DNA from: Teichococcus aerophilus
Lineage (GTDB): Bacteria; Pseudomonadota; Alphaproteobacteria; Acetobacterales; Acetobacteraceae
Reading direction: 5' to 3'
Length of the DNA stretch: 64,000 bases
NCBI RefSeq assembly: GCF_014490485.1
Contig: NZ_JACTVA010000007.1
Span: 86,780-150,779, forward strand
Part shown: one piece after another, positions 36,067 through 44,494 of the stretch
Layout of the letters: every line of letters starts with the position of its first letter
Position numbering within the stretch: position 1 is the first letter of the stretch
Program-made: the position numbers and the translations under genes
Notes under the pieces: model-generated
What the model was told of the DNA's origin: nothing
The model's input: the letters and a program-made list of their open reading frames with translations, nothing else
Database searches by the model: none

Positions 36067-37368
36067 ATGACCGACAAGCCACGCAGCGGCGGCTGCCCCT
36101 TCCACCCCGGTACCGGCCCGGTCGCCGGGCGGCGCGGCCTGATGCTGGGCCTGGCCGGCGGCGGTGCGCTGCTGCTGCCCGCCCAGGCCAAGGCGCAGCC
36201 CGCGCCGGCGCCGCTGATGCAATCGCCACCCGGGCGGGATGCCGGGGCGGCCGGCACGGCGCTGCCGTTCTATGGGCCGCACCAGCCGGGCATCCTCAAC
36301 CCGCCGCCGGCCGCTGGCCTCGTCGCGGCCTTCGACGTGCTGGCCACGACGCCGGAGGAGCTACAACGGCTGTTCCGGCTGCTGACCGGCCGCATCGCCT
36401 TCCTGATGGCCGGCGGCACGCCGCCTGCGGCAGACCCGCGCTTCCCGCCGAACGATTCCGGCATCCTGGGCCCGGTGATCCTGCCGGACGGGTTGACGGT
36501 CACGCTCTCCGTCGGCGCCTCGATTTTCGATGAACGCTTCGGGCTGCAGGCGCTGCGGCCCCGCCAGCTGGTGGCCATGCCACGCTTCCCTAACGATGCG
36601 CCCGACCGGGACTGGATGCATGGCGACCTGTTGCTGCAGATCTGCGCCAACACGCCCGCCGCCACGCTGCATGCCTTGCGGGATATCATCAAGCACATGC
36701 CCAGCCTGTTGCGGCTGCGCTGGAAGCTGGAAGGCTTCCTGCCCGCCGGGCTGGGCGATGCCAGCGCGGAGACGCCGCGCAACCTGCTGGGCTTCAAGGA
36801 CGGCACCGCGAACCTGGACCCGGCCGACGCGACACTGATGGATGCGCTGGTCTGGGCCGGCCCGGCGCAGGGGGAACCCGCCTGGGCACAGGGCGGCAGC
36901 TACCAGGTGGTGCGCATCATCCGCAACTTCGTCGAGCGCTGGGACCGCACGCCGCTGCGGGAGCAGGAGCGCATCTTCGGAAGGCGGCGTGAAGACGGCG
37001 CACCGCTGGGCCGCAGTGCCGAGCACGAGGCTTTCGATTACGCCGATGACCCGGACGGACAGCGCATCGCGCTGGATGCGCATATCCGCCTGGCCAACCC
37101 CCGCACGGCGGAGAGCGCCAACAGCCGCATCCTGCGCCGCCCGTTCAATTACAGCCGTGGCATCACCCGCGCCGGGCAACTGGACATGGGGCTGCTGTTC
37201 ATCTGCTTCCAGGCGGACCTGCGGGCCGGCTTCGTCGCCGTGCAGGAGCGCCTGAACGGCGAGCCGCTGGAAGAGTACATCAAGCCCACCGGCGGCGGCT
37301 ATTTCTTCGTCCTGCCAGGCGCCGCCGGGCCGGATGCCTATCTGGGCCAGGGATTGTTCCCCGCATGA
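36067..37368 (+). CDS. efeB: Deferrochelatase/DyP peroxidase EfeB
   Basis: A 433-residue dye-decolorising peroxidase with a twin-arginine-type signal ([17 protein letters not shown], about 18-40) and the DyP motif GFKDGTANL. Proximal-side residues lie in the [10 protein letters not shown] region and the GLLFICFQ strand is conserved. EfeB is a periplasmic heme protein; it oxidises ferrous iron for EfeU and has been reported to free iron from heme. ATG at 36067 has GGGAG 6 nt before it; a GTG at 36052 overlapping the efeO stop is the alternative. Confidence 0.92.
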   Translation: MTDKPRSGGCPFHPGTGPVAGRRGLMLGLAGGGALLLPAQAKAQPAPAPLMQSPPGRDAGAAGTALPFYGPHQPGILNPPPAAGLVAAFDVLATTPEELQRLFRLLTGRIAFLMAGGTPPAADPRFPPNDSGILGPVILPDGLTVTLSVGASIFDERFGLQALRPRQLVAMPRFPNDAPDRDWMHGDLLLQICANTPAATLHALRDIIKHMPSLLRLRWKLEGFLPAGLGDASAETPRNLLGFKDGTANLDPADATLMDALVWAGPAQGEPAWAQGGSYQVVRIIRNFVERWDRTPLREQERIFGRRREDGAPLGRSAEHEAFDYADDPDGQRIALDAHIRLANPRTAESANSRILRRPFNYSRGITRAGQLDMGLLFICFQADLRAGFVAVQERLNGEPLEEYIKPTGGGYFFVLPGAAGPDAYLGQGLFPA

Positions 37369-37403
37369 GGGCGCCCCAGGCCGTTCCCCGAAAGGATGCA
37401 CCG

Positions 37404-38231
37404 ATGCGCCGACGTTTCCTCCTGCACGCCGTGCTGGTCGCGCCCCTGCTGCCCGCCGCCCGCCCGGCCTTCGCCGCCGCCGTCTCCCCGCTGGAGCTCG
37501 CCGGGCCCATCGCGCAGTACAAGCTGTACGTGCTGGACGAGGCGCGGCAGCTGGTGGAACGCACCGAGCGCTTCACCACGGCGGTGAAAGCGGGGGAGCT
37601 GGCGCGCGCGCAGGCGCTCTACGCCGCGACGCGCGAGCCGTATGAGCGGATCGAGCCACTGGCCGAGTTGTTCAGCGACCTGGACGGCGCGATCGACTCC
37701 CGCGCGGACGACCATGCAAAGGCGGAGCAGGACCCGGACTTCACCGGCTTCCACCGCATCGAGTACGGGCTGTTCCACGAGAAAAGCACCGATGGCCTGG
37801 CGCCCTTCGCCGACAAGCTGCTGGCCGATGTGCGGGAGCTGCACACCCGCCTGCAGGACCTGACGACGCCGCCGGACAAGGTGGTGGGCGGCGCCGCCGC
37901 GTTGATCGAGGAAGTGGCGGCCACCAAGATCTCCGGCGAGGAAAACCGCTACAGCGGCACCGACCTGTCCGACTTCCAGGCGAATATCGATGGTTCGAAG
38001 AAGATCGTCGACGTGCTGCGGCCGTTGCTGCAACGCGCGGATGCGGCGCTGCTGGCGCAGGTGGACGGTAATTTCGGCCGCGTGAACGCCATCCTCGCGC
38101 GCTATCGGACAGCGGACGGCTTCCAGAACTACGAGAAGCTGAGCGCCGCCGACCGCAACGGCCTGCAGGCGCCGATCACCGCCCTGGCGGAAGACCTCTC
38201 CCGCCTGCGCGGCACGCTGGGGCTGGACTGA
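37404..38231 (+). CDS. EfeM-like M75 (imelysin) periplasmic protein
   Basis: A 275-residue M75-domain protein with a signal peptide (about 1-26, AFA-A) and an intact HxxE metal motif, His117-Arg-Ile-Glu120, in FTGFHRIEYGLF. It lacks a cupredoxin domain, like EfeM of Pseudomonas and the second half of EfeO. It is the fourth gene of the efe operon and likely supplies the iron site that the upstream EfeO has lost. AAGGA lies about 7 nt before the chosen ATG; an in-frame ATG at 37365 overlaps the efeB stop. Confidence 0.88.
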   Translation: MRRRFLLHAVLVAPLLPAARPAFAAAVSPLELAGPIAQYKLYVLDEARQLVERTERFTTAVKAGELARAQALYAATREPYERIEPLAELFSDLDGAIDSRADDHAKAEQDPDFTGFHRIEYGLFHEKSTDGLAPFADKLLADVRELHTRLQDLTTPPDKVVGGAAALIEEVAATKISGEENRYSGTDLSDFQANIDGSKKIVDVLRPLLQRADAALLAQVDGNFGRVNAILARYRTADGFQNYEKLSAADRNGLQAPITALAEDLSRLRGTLGLD

Positions 38232-38244
38232 CCAGGGCCGCGCC

Positions 38245-38270
38245 GCCCTGTGGCTTCGAAGCCACGGGGC
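38245..38270. terminator. Hairpin closing the efe operon
   Basis: GTGGCTTCGAAGCCAC is a perfect 16-nt palindrome extended by GCCC/GGGC across one mismatch. It begins about 14 nt after the stop of the M75 gene. No T-tract follows. Confidence 0.55.
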
Positions 38271-38312
38271 AGGCGCATCCCGCGAAACTTTCCCCGAATG
38301 TAACATCGCCTC

Positions 38313-38341
38313 TTGAGGAGATTGCCGAAAAGCAATATGCG
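38313..38341 (+). promoter_or_regulatory. Possible promoter of siderophore receptor gene
   Basis: TTGAGG at 38313-38318 and TATGCG at 38336-38341 are 17 nt apart, about 40 nt upstream of the receptor ATG. An imperfect relative of the Fur-like box (TGCGAACGCCTCTTA, 11 of 15) overlaps its 3' part. Both matches are weak. Confidence 0.3.
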
Positions 38342-38380
38342 AACGCCTCTTAATATCATATAGCCTAAGGATGCCTCCAG

Positions 38381-40660
38381 ATGGCACAGCACAGACCCAT
38401 GGCCAGGATGCATCGCGCCTGCTCGGTCGTCGCCCTGACGGCGGCGGCCATGGCGGCCACCGCACAGCCGGGCCTAGCGCAGGACGCGGCCTCCACCACC
38501 GCGCTGCCGGCCGGGACGGTGCAGTTGCCGGAAGTAAACGTGCAGGCGGGGATCGAGCGCGGCTACAGCCCCGTGCAGGGCTTCGTCGCCGGCGTCAGTG
38601 CCTCCGGCACCAAGACCGACACGCCGATCATCGAGACGCCGCAATCCATCTCCGTCATCACCGCCGATGAGATCACCGCGCGCAACGCGCGCAACCTGAA
38701 CCAGGTGATGCGCTACTCGGTGGGCGCGGTCGCGGAGACGCGTGGCTCCGCCGCCGTGCGGCTGGACCAGATGACCATCCGTGGCTACTCCCCGGCGCAG
38801 TTCCTGGACGGGATGCGGCTGGCGGGCGGGCGCGACGCGAATCCCAGCCTGGATTCCTACCGCCTGGAACGCATCGAGGTGCTGCGCGGCCCTGCCTCCG
38901 TCCTGTACGGCACGACGCCGCCGGGCGGCATCATCAACGCCGTCAGCAAGCGCCCGACGGAGGAACGCATCCGCGAGGTGCTGCTGGAAGCCGGCAACCG
39001 CAGCCGCTACCGCGCCGCCGGCGACTTCAGCGGGCAGCTCGACGAGAATGGCGAATGGCTGGGCCGCGTCGTCGGCTCCTACTCCGAAGGCGATGGGGAG
39101 CTGGATGAGACGCGGGAGCGCCGCTACTTCATCTCCCCCTCACTGACCTGGCGGCCGAGCAGCGACACCAGCATCACCCTGCTGGGCCATTACCAGCGCG
39201 ACCCGGAATCCGGTTCCTATGGCGGCGTGCCCGGCTGGGGCTCGGCGCTGCCGAACCCGAACGGCCGCATCGGCATGCGCTTCTATGACGGCGACCCGGA
39301 CCTGGAGCGCTCCAACCGCGAGCATTACATGATCGGCTACGCGGCCGAGCATCGCTTCAACGAATACCTGACCGTGCGGCAGAACGCCCGCTACCTGCAC
39401 ACCCAGGGCGAGTACCGCAGCGTCTACGGCTCCGCCATCCGGAACGACTATCGGAGCCTGGCCCGCTCCATCTACGGCACCGATGCCGACCTCGATGTCT
39501 TCACCATCGACAATCAGGTACAGGTGAATGTCGATACCGGCCCGCTGCGCCACACGCTGCTGGCGGGCCTCGACTACTACCGGGTGCTGAACGACAGCTA
39601 CACCGGCTCCACCTCCTACACCGCGCGGGCCGGGGTCGCGCGGGACCAGGACCTGTTCAACCCGATCTACCGCAACCAGGGCTCGGTCTGGCCCGGCTTC
39701 AGCTCCTATTCCAGCCAGCGCTCCAACCAGCTTGGCGCCTATCTGCAGGACCAGGTCAAGATCGACCGGCTGGTGCTGTTGTTCGGCGGCCGCCTCGACT
39801 GGTCGGACAGCACGACGGAGAACAGCTCGGTCGCCACCGGCCAGCGCACGACGACCTCGCGCCAGACCGACCACGCCTTCACCGGCCGCGTCGGCGCCGT
39901 GTACCTGTTCGATAACGGCATCGCGCCCTATGCCAGCTACAGCGAGAGCTTCGAGCCGCAGAGCGGCACCGACCGCATGCTCAACCCGTTCGAGCCGACC
40001 ACCGGCCGGCAGTACGAGATCGGCGTGCGCTACCAGCCGCCGGGCACCAACCTCTCGCTCTCCGTCGCGGCGTTCGACCTGGTGCGGCAGAACGTGCTGA
40101 GCACCGACCCGGTGAACCCGAACTTCAGCACGCAGGAAGGCGAGGTCCGCTCCCGCGGCATCGAGCTGGAGGCGAAGGCCAGCCTGGCCGAAGGGCTGCG
40201 GATGACAGCCGCCTATTCCTACCTGGAGGCCGAATACACGCGCAGCAACAACACCAACGTCGTCGATTTCGGCTTCGTGCCCGCCCGCACCGGTGCGACC
40301 GTGGCGCAGGAAGGCAAGACGCTGACGGGCATCCCGCGCCACAACGCCTCCCTCTGGCTGGACTACACCGTGCCGGAAGGCCAGCGCATCACCGGCCTGG
40401 GCCTCGGCGGCGGCGTGCGCTACCTGGGCTCCACCTGGGGCGATGCGGCCAATACCTTCAAGGTGGATGCGGTGACGTTGTTCGATGCCTCCATCCGCTA
40501 CGACCTTGGCCAGCTCGGCCGCAATTTCGAAGGGATGCAGGCCTCGCTGAACGTCAACAACGTCGCGGATACGCGCTACGTCGCCAGCTGCCTCAGCTAT
40601 GCGTGGTGCTACTACGGTTACGGCCGGACCGTGACCGGCTCCATCCGCTATCGCTTCTGA
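38381..40660 (+). CDS. TonB-dependent siderophore receptor
   Basis: A 759-residue outer-membrane receptor: signal peptide (about 1-34, LAQ-D), plug domain with IETPQSISVITADEI and the VLRGPASVLYGTTPPGGIIN segment typical of FhuA/FpvA-like siderophore receptors, and a 22-strand barrel ending in the aromatic GSIRYRF. It binds a ferric siderophore and imports it with TonB energy. No N-terminal signalling (STN) domain is present, so it should not drive a FecI/FecR loop. The three small membrane genes that follow are typical companions. Ligand unknown. Confidence 0.9.
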   Translation: MAQHRPMARMHRACSVVALTAAAMAATAQPGLAQDAASTTALPAGTVQLPEVNVQAGIERGYSPVQGFVAGVSASGTKTDTPIIETPQSISVITADEITARNARNLNQVMRYSVGAVAETRGSAAVRLDQMTIRGYSPAQFLDGMRLAGGRDANPSLDSYRLERIEVLRGPASVLYGTTPPGGIINAVSKRPTEERIREVLLEAGNRSRYRAAGDFSGQLDENGEWLGRVVGSYSEGDGELDETRERRYFISPSLTWRPSSDTSITLLGHYQRDPESGSYGGVPGWGSALPNPNGRIGMRFYDGDPDLERSNREHYMIGYAAEHRFNEYLTVRQNARYLHTQGEYRSVYGSAIRNDYRSLARSIYGTDADLDVFTIDNQVQVNVDTGPLRHTLLAGLDYYRVLNDSYTGSTSYTARAGVARDQDLFNPIYRNQGSVWPGFSSYSSQRSNQLGAYLQDQVKIDRLVLLFGGRLDWSDSTTENSSVATGQRTTTSRQTDHAFTGRVGAVYLFDNGIAPYASYSESFEPQSGTDRMLNPFEPTTGRQYEIGVRYQPPGTNLSLSVAAFDLVRQNVLSTDPVNPNFSTQEGEVRSRGIELEAKASLAEGLRMTAAYSYLEAEYTRSNNTNVVDFGFVPARTGATVAQEGKTLTGIPRHNASLWLDYTVPEGQRITGLGLGGGVRYLGSTWGDAANTFKVDAVTLFDASIRYDLGQLGRNFEGMQASLNVNNVADTRYVASCLSYAWCYYGYGRTVTGSIRYRF

Positions 40661-40666
40661 GCCGCC

Positions 40667-41005
40667 ATGGCACGACCAGGGGCAGCCAACGCATCCGCCA
40701 CGCAAGGCAAGCGCCCCTGGCCAGGGGCGGAGGCGCGGCGCGTGGCCGCCATCGTCCTTCGCGTCCTGGGCGGGGTGGGGGGCGGCTACGGCATCGCCGC
40801 GCTCTCCACCATGCTGCTCTCCACCAGCCTCCCAATGCCGAAAGCTGAGGCCGTGCTGACGGCCAGCATGGCCAGCTTCGCCATCTTCGCCGGCGCCATC
40901 GTCTGGGCCTTCGCCGCGCGCAGCGTGGCGCGGGCCTGGCTGGGGCTGGCCATACCGGCGGCGCTGCTGGCGCTCGCCCTGCTGATACCGGGATCGGGCG
41001 CATGA
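40667..41005 (+). CDS. DUF3649 membrane protein
   Basis: A 112-residue protein with two or three hydrophobic helices (about 28-50, 62-84 and 90-108), matching the DUF3649 (iron uptake) family that travels with TonB receptors and PepSY proteins. Function is unknown. It begins 6 nt after the receptor stop, and its own stop overlaps the PepSY gene start (ATGA), so it belongs to the receptor operon. Confidence 0.78.
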   Translation: MARPGAANASATQGKRPWPGAEARRVAAIVLRVLGGVGGGYGIAALSTMLLSTSLPMPKAEAVLTASMASFAIFAGAIVWAFAARSVARAWLGLAIPAALLALALLIPGSGA

Positions 41006-42567
41006 AGGACGGGTTCCGCCAGAGCATGGCGTGGCTGCACACCTGGTCCGGCCTGCTGGTCGGCTGGGTACTGTTCGCGGTGTTCCTGACCGGCACGGCG
41101 GCTTATCTGCGGCCGGAGATCTCCCACTGGATGCGGCCCGAGATCGCCGCCGCCACGCCCGGCCCGCGCGATGCCGAGGTGGCTGTGGCCGCCATGCAGG
41201 CGCTGGCCCCCAACTCGCCCAGCTGGTTCATCAGCCTGCCGGAGCCGCGCGACACCTCGATCCGCGTCTTCTGGCGCGACCCCACCGCCGAAGGGCGGGG
41301 CTTCCGCAGCGCGGTGCTGGATGCCGCCACCGGCCAGCCGGTCGCGGCGCGGGATACGCTGGGCGGCGAGTTCTTCTACCGCTTCCATTTCCAGCTGCAT
41401 TACATGAGCGCGTTCTGGGGCCGCTGGATCGTCAGCATCTGCACCATGTTCATGCTGGTCGCCATCGTCAGCGGCATCATTACCCACCGGCGCATCTTCG
41501 CCGACTTCTTCACCTTCCGCCCGGCCAAGGGGCAACGGTCCTGGCTGGACGGCCATAATCTCTGCGCCGTGCTGGCGCTGCCCTACCATCTGATGATCAC
41601 CTATACCGGCCTGGTGATCTTCATGCTGATGACGATGCCCTGGGGGATCGAGCGCGCCTATCCCAACCAGCGCGGCGCCTTCAATGCGGAGGTATTCGGC
41701 AACGCGCCGCCCCGCCGGCCGCTGGGCCAGCCGGCGCCGCTGGTGCCGATCGCTCCGCTGGTGGAGCAGGCGCGGCAGCAATGGCAAGGCGGCGCCCTGG
41801 GCCGGCTGCAGGTGAGCAACCCCAACGATGCCAGCGCCACCATCCAGCTCATCCGCGACGATGCGGAGCGCCTGTCCTACAACCCGCAGAGCATGACCTT
41901 CAGCGGCGCCACCGGCGCCTTGCTGAGCACGCGGGGCGAGGGCGGGCCGGCGGCGGAGACACGCGGCGTGATGTATGGCCTGCATATCGGCCGCTTCGCC
42001 GGGCCGCTGCTGCGCGGGCTGTTCGTGCTGGCCGGGCTGGCCGGCACCGTCATGGTCGCCACCGGCTGCGTCCTGTGGGCGGTAAAGCAGCGGCAACAGG
42101 CGGCCAAGAAGGGCCAGCCGGGCTTCGGCACGCGGCTGGCGGAGCACCTGAACGTCGCCACCATCGCCGGGCTGCCCTTCGCCATGGCGGCGTTCTTCTG
42201 GGCCAACCGCCTGCTGCCGCAGGACATGGCGCAGCGCGGCGCCTGGGAGGTGCACGTGTTCTTCCTGGCCTGGGGCTTCTGCGCGTTGCACCCGCTGCTG
42301 CGCCCGCGCCGGCAGGCCTGGGTGGAGCAGTTCGCGCTGGGCGCGGCGGCCTTCGCGCTGCTGCCGGTGCTGAACCTGCTGCTGACCCAGCGCCATCTGG
42401 GCGCCAGCCTGGTGGCGGGGGACTGGGTGCGCTTCTGGTTCGACCTGGGCCTGCTGGGTTGCGCGGCGGTGCTGGGCTTCCTGGCCTGGAAGGTGGCGCG
42501 CCACCCGGCCACCGCCTCGCGCACCCGCGCGGCGGCCGTGCCGCGGCCGGCAAGGGCCACGTCATGA
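41002..42567 (+). CDS. PepSY-associated transmembrane protein (siderophore reductase-like)
   Basis: A 521-residue PepSY_TM family protein: SMAWLHTWSGLLVGWVLFAVFLTG at the N-terminus, a periplasmic PepSY region, FHFQLHYM and GHNLCAVLALPYHLMITYTG helices with histidines suited to binding heme, and a C-terminal helical block. Relatives such as FoxB, PiuB and FsrB are linked to ferric siderophore reduction at the inner membrane. It lies between DUF3649 and DUF3325 genes with ATGA overlaps at both ends, a typical post-receptor arrangement. Confidence 0.87.
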   Translation: MKDGFRQSMAWLHTWSGLLVGWVLFAVFLTGTAAYLRPEISHWMRPEIAAATPGPRDAEVAVAAMQALAPNSPSWFISLPEPRDTSIRVFWRDPTAEGRGFRSAVLDAATGQPVAARDTLGGEFFYRFHFQLHYMSAFWGRWIVSICTMFMLVAIVSGIITHRRIFADFFTFRPAKGQRSWLDGHNLCAVLALPYHLMITYTGLVIFMLMTMPWGIERAYPNQRGAFNAEVFGNAPPRRPLGQPAPLVPIAPLVEQARQQWQGGALGRLQVSNPNDASATIQLIRDDAERLSYNPQSMTFSGATGALLSTRGEGGPAAETRGVMYGLHIGRFAGPLLRGLFVLAGLAGTVMVATGCVLWAVKQRQQAAKKGQPGFGTRLAEHLNVATIAGLPFAMAAFFWANRLLPQDMAQRGAWEVHVFFLAWGFCALHPLLRPRRQAWVEQFALGAAAFALLPVLNLLLTQRHLGASLVAGDWVRFWFDLGLLGCAAVLGFLAWKVARHPATASRTRAAAVPRPARATS

Positions 42568-42899
42568 TCGTGCTGAGCTTCGCCCTGGCCTGTGCCGGCT
42601 TCGCCGGACTGTGCCTCGGCATGGAACGGCACTACGAGCAGGTGTTCCGCACCCGCCGCATCCCGCCGGCCCGACGCCGGCTGGGGGTTTCGGCCGGATG
42701 GTTGCTGCTGGCGCTGTCGTTGCTGCCGGCGGTGCTGCAACACGGCTGGGGGTTCGGGTTGGTGTGGTGGGCCGGGGTGCTGCACGCGGCGGCGCTGCTG
42801 CTGGCGCTGACGCTGACCTACGCACCGCGCCTGGTGCTGGCCTGGGCGGCGGCGCCGGTACCGGCACTGCTGCTCGCCGCGCTGCTGCCCAGCTTGTAG
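42564..42899 (+). CDS. DUF3325 membrane protein
   Basis: A 111-residue protein with three hydrophobic helices (about 1-18, 42-60 and 66-108), of the DUF3325 type that follows PepSY_TM and DUF3649 genes in iron-uptake operons. Start ATG overlaps the PepSY stop. The role is unknown; conserved company suggests a helper in ferric siderophore processing. It is the last gene of the receptor operon. Confidence 0.75.
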   Translation: MIVLSFALACAGFAGLCLGMERHYEQVFRTRRIPPARRRLGVSAGWLLLALSLLPAVLQHGWGFGLVWWAGVLHAAALLLALTLTYAPRLVLAWAAAPVPALLLAALLPSL

Positions 42900-42942
42900 T
42901 GCCTGCGGAGGCCACGTGGCCGCCGCGCCGCCCGCGTCCAGT

Positions 42943-43029
42943 GCATGGTGCGTTCACACACCATGCTCCATAGCTGTGTTCGGTCGTGCGCCTCAGGCTT
43001 TCGGTGATTCTACCTTATGCCATCACGAC
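42943..43029 (+). repeat. Dispersed intergenic element, copy A
   Basis: It starts with a hairpin, CATGGTG (42944-42950) and CACCATG (42959-42965), then GCTC, a middle ending TGCGCCTCAGGCTTTCGGTGATTC and finally GCCATCAC. The same order of blocks recurs near 44.4 and 54.9 kb. Confidence 0.6.
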
Positions 43030-43064
43030 CTACAGCCGATCGACATTCGACGGGGCGAGAAGGT

Positions 43065-43118
43065 CAGGGGGATGAATTCCCCTGCGTAAACGTATACGTT
43101 TACGCCATCTTTTTTCTG
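43065..43118 (+). terminator. GGAATTCC terminator repeat, copy 3, with palindrome insert
   Basis: Core GGGGGATGAATTCCCC (43067-43082) is followed not by AGACC but by a perfect 22-bp palindrome at 43084-43105 (centre ACGTATACGT), then CCATCTTTTTTCTG as in copy 1. It lies 168 nt after the DUF3325 gene, oriented to end the receptor operon. Confidence 0.75.
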
Positions 43119-43267
43119 TCAGTAGGCGGCGGGCTTCAGGACTGGCGGGTGCGGCCATGAGCAAGCACGTTGAGGCATCCGGGCCGCCCTATCAGCCTCT
43201 GGCGATCCCGGATCTTCGGCGTAACCCCGGCCTGGCCCAGCGGGGCCGACGCCCCCCAGCGACACAC

Positions 43268-43318
43268 GAAAAACTCGCGGAAAAAAGAAAGGGTCCGGGG
43301 AATTCCTTCCCCGGCCTT
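43268..43318 (-). terminator. GGAATTCC terminator repeat, copy 4
   Basis: On the minus strand: core at 43297-43312 flanked by GGCC/GG, then GACCCTTTCTTTTTTCC and GCGAGTTTTTCGTG. It lies about 30 nt after the denD stop and faces copy 3. Confidence 0.75.
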
Positions 43319-43347
43319 TCCCGTCTCCGGCAGAATGTCGATCCGCC

Positions 43348-44307
43348 CTAGCGGACGAATTCGTCCTTGTACTGCCGCACCGCCGCATCGAAATCCGCAT
43401 CCCGCGTGAAGCCGAGCGCCAGCGGGCGGGTGACGTCGAATGCCCCGGGCCAGGAGCAGACGATGTCGATGATGCGCTGTTCCGGCTGCTGGGTAACCAG
43501 CGCGCGCGGCGCCGCACCGCCGACCCGTTCCAGGCTCGCCAGCATTTCCGCCACCGTGACGCAGAGGCCCGGCAGGTTCAGCGTGCGCCATGCGCCGATG
43601 CTGGCGCCGTCCACCGACAGCGCGTGCACGAGGTTCGCCACGACAACGTCGGGGGAGGAGAGCCACATCCGCGTCTCCAGCGGCACCGGGCAGTTGGAGG
43701 CGACGCCGGACAGCGGCTCCCGGATGATGCCACTGGCGAAAGAGGAGGCGGCGGAGTTCGGCTTGCCCGGCCGCACCACGATGGTCGGCAGGCGGCAGAC
43801 CCGGCCGTCGATGAAGCCCTTGCGCGAATAGTCGTTCACCAGCAGCTCGCCGATCGCCTTCTGCGCGCCGTAGGAGGAGGCGGGCATCAGCGCCATCGTC
43901 TCCGGCACCACGTCCGGCATCTCGCCACCGAACACGGCGAGGGAGGAGGCGAAGACGAAGCGCGGGCGGGCGCCGGTGGCCCGCGCGGCCTCCAGCAACG
44001 CGCGCGTGCCATCGACATTGACGCGCAGGCTGAGGTCGAAATCCTGCTCCGACTGGCCGCTCAGCACGGCAGCGAGGTGATAGATGCCCACCGTATCCGG
44101 GCCGACCACCTGCCGGGCGAAGGCGGGGTCGGAGATGTCGCCGGTCAGCGAGGCGACGCGCTCATCCTCCACCGGGCAGGGCGCGAGGTCGACGGCGAGG
44201 ATGCTGTCGAATGCCGGCAGGCCCGCTTTCTGGCCGCGTGCCGCCAGCAGCGCGCGGATGACGCGGCTGCCCAGAAAGCCGGCGCCGCCGGTGACGATGA
44301 TCTTCAT
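43348..44307 (-). CDS. denD: D-erythronate dehydrogenase (DenD) family epimerase/dehydrogenase
   Basis: A 319-residue extended SDR with TGGAGFLG (6-13), SSLAVFG and the YGAQK active-site motif, plus the FDSILAVDLA and GRVCRLPTIVVRPGKPN segments that mark the DenD group. DenD oxidises D-erythronate in a four-carbon sugar-acid pathway with OtnK, OtnC and OtnI; none of these genes is adjacent, so the substrate is likely but not certain. It ends at a terminator repeat and is preceded by repeat copy B. Confidence 0.82.
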   Translation of the reverse strand: MKIIVTGGAGFLGSRVIRALLAARGQKAGLPAFDSILAVDLAPCPVEDERVASLTGDISDPAFARQVVGPDTVGIYHLAAVLSGQSEQDFDLSLRVNVDGTRALLEAARATGARPRFVFASSLAVFGGEMPDVVPETMALMPASSYGAQKAIGELLVNDYSRKGFIDGRVCRLPTIVVRPGKPNSAASSFASGIIREPLSGVASNCPVPLETRMWLSSPDVVVANLVHALSVDGASIGAWRTLNLPGLCVTVAEMLASLERVGGAAPRALVTQQPEQRIIDIVCSWPGAFDVTRPLALGFTRDADFDAAVRQYKDEFVR

Positions 44308-44347
44308 GGTGTTATGTCTCCCCCTGCAGGGCCGCGCGGCCCCGGGC

Positions 44348-44442
44348 GCATGATGCGTTCACATTCGTTCACGCACCATGCTCTCTGTCTTTGTTTGATC
44401 GCGTGCTTCGGGCTTTTCGTTGATTCCCTCAAGCCATCACGC
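44348..44442 (+). repeat. Dispersed intergenic element, copy B
   Basis: Opens with GCATGATGCG pairing with CGCACCATGC (44372-44381), then CTCTCTGTCTTTGTTTGATCG, GCTTCGGGCTTTTCGTTGATTC and GCCATCAC, in the same order as copies A and C. It lies between denD and the MATE gene, both on the minus strand, so it cannot be assigned to one transcript by position. Confidence 0.6.
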
Positions 44443-44494
44443 GCTATGGCATTCTACCGACCCGGCGCGCCATGGCCACCGTCCAGGTCGCGCG

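Larger units (their letters stand above)
42900..43347. other. 448-nt gene-free convergent region with repeats
   Basis: No gene is supported here. It contains dispersed repeat copy A, two inward-facing terminator repeats (copies 3 and 4) and a 22-bp palindrome, all listed separately. The unique centre (about 43120-43265) shows nothing further. Confidence 0.7.
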
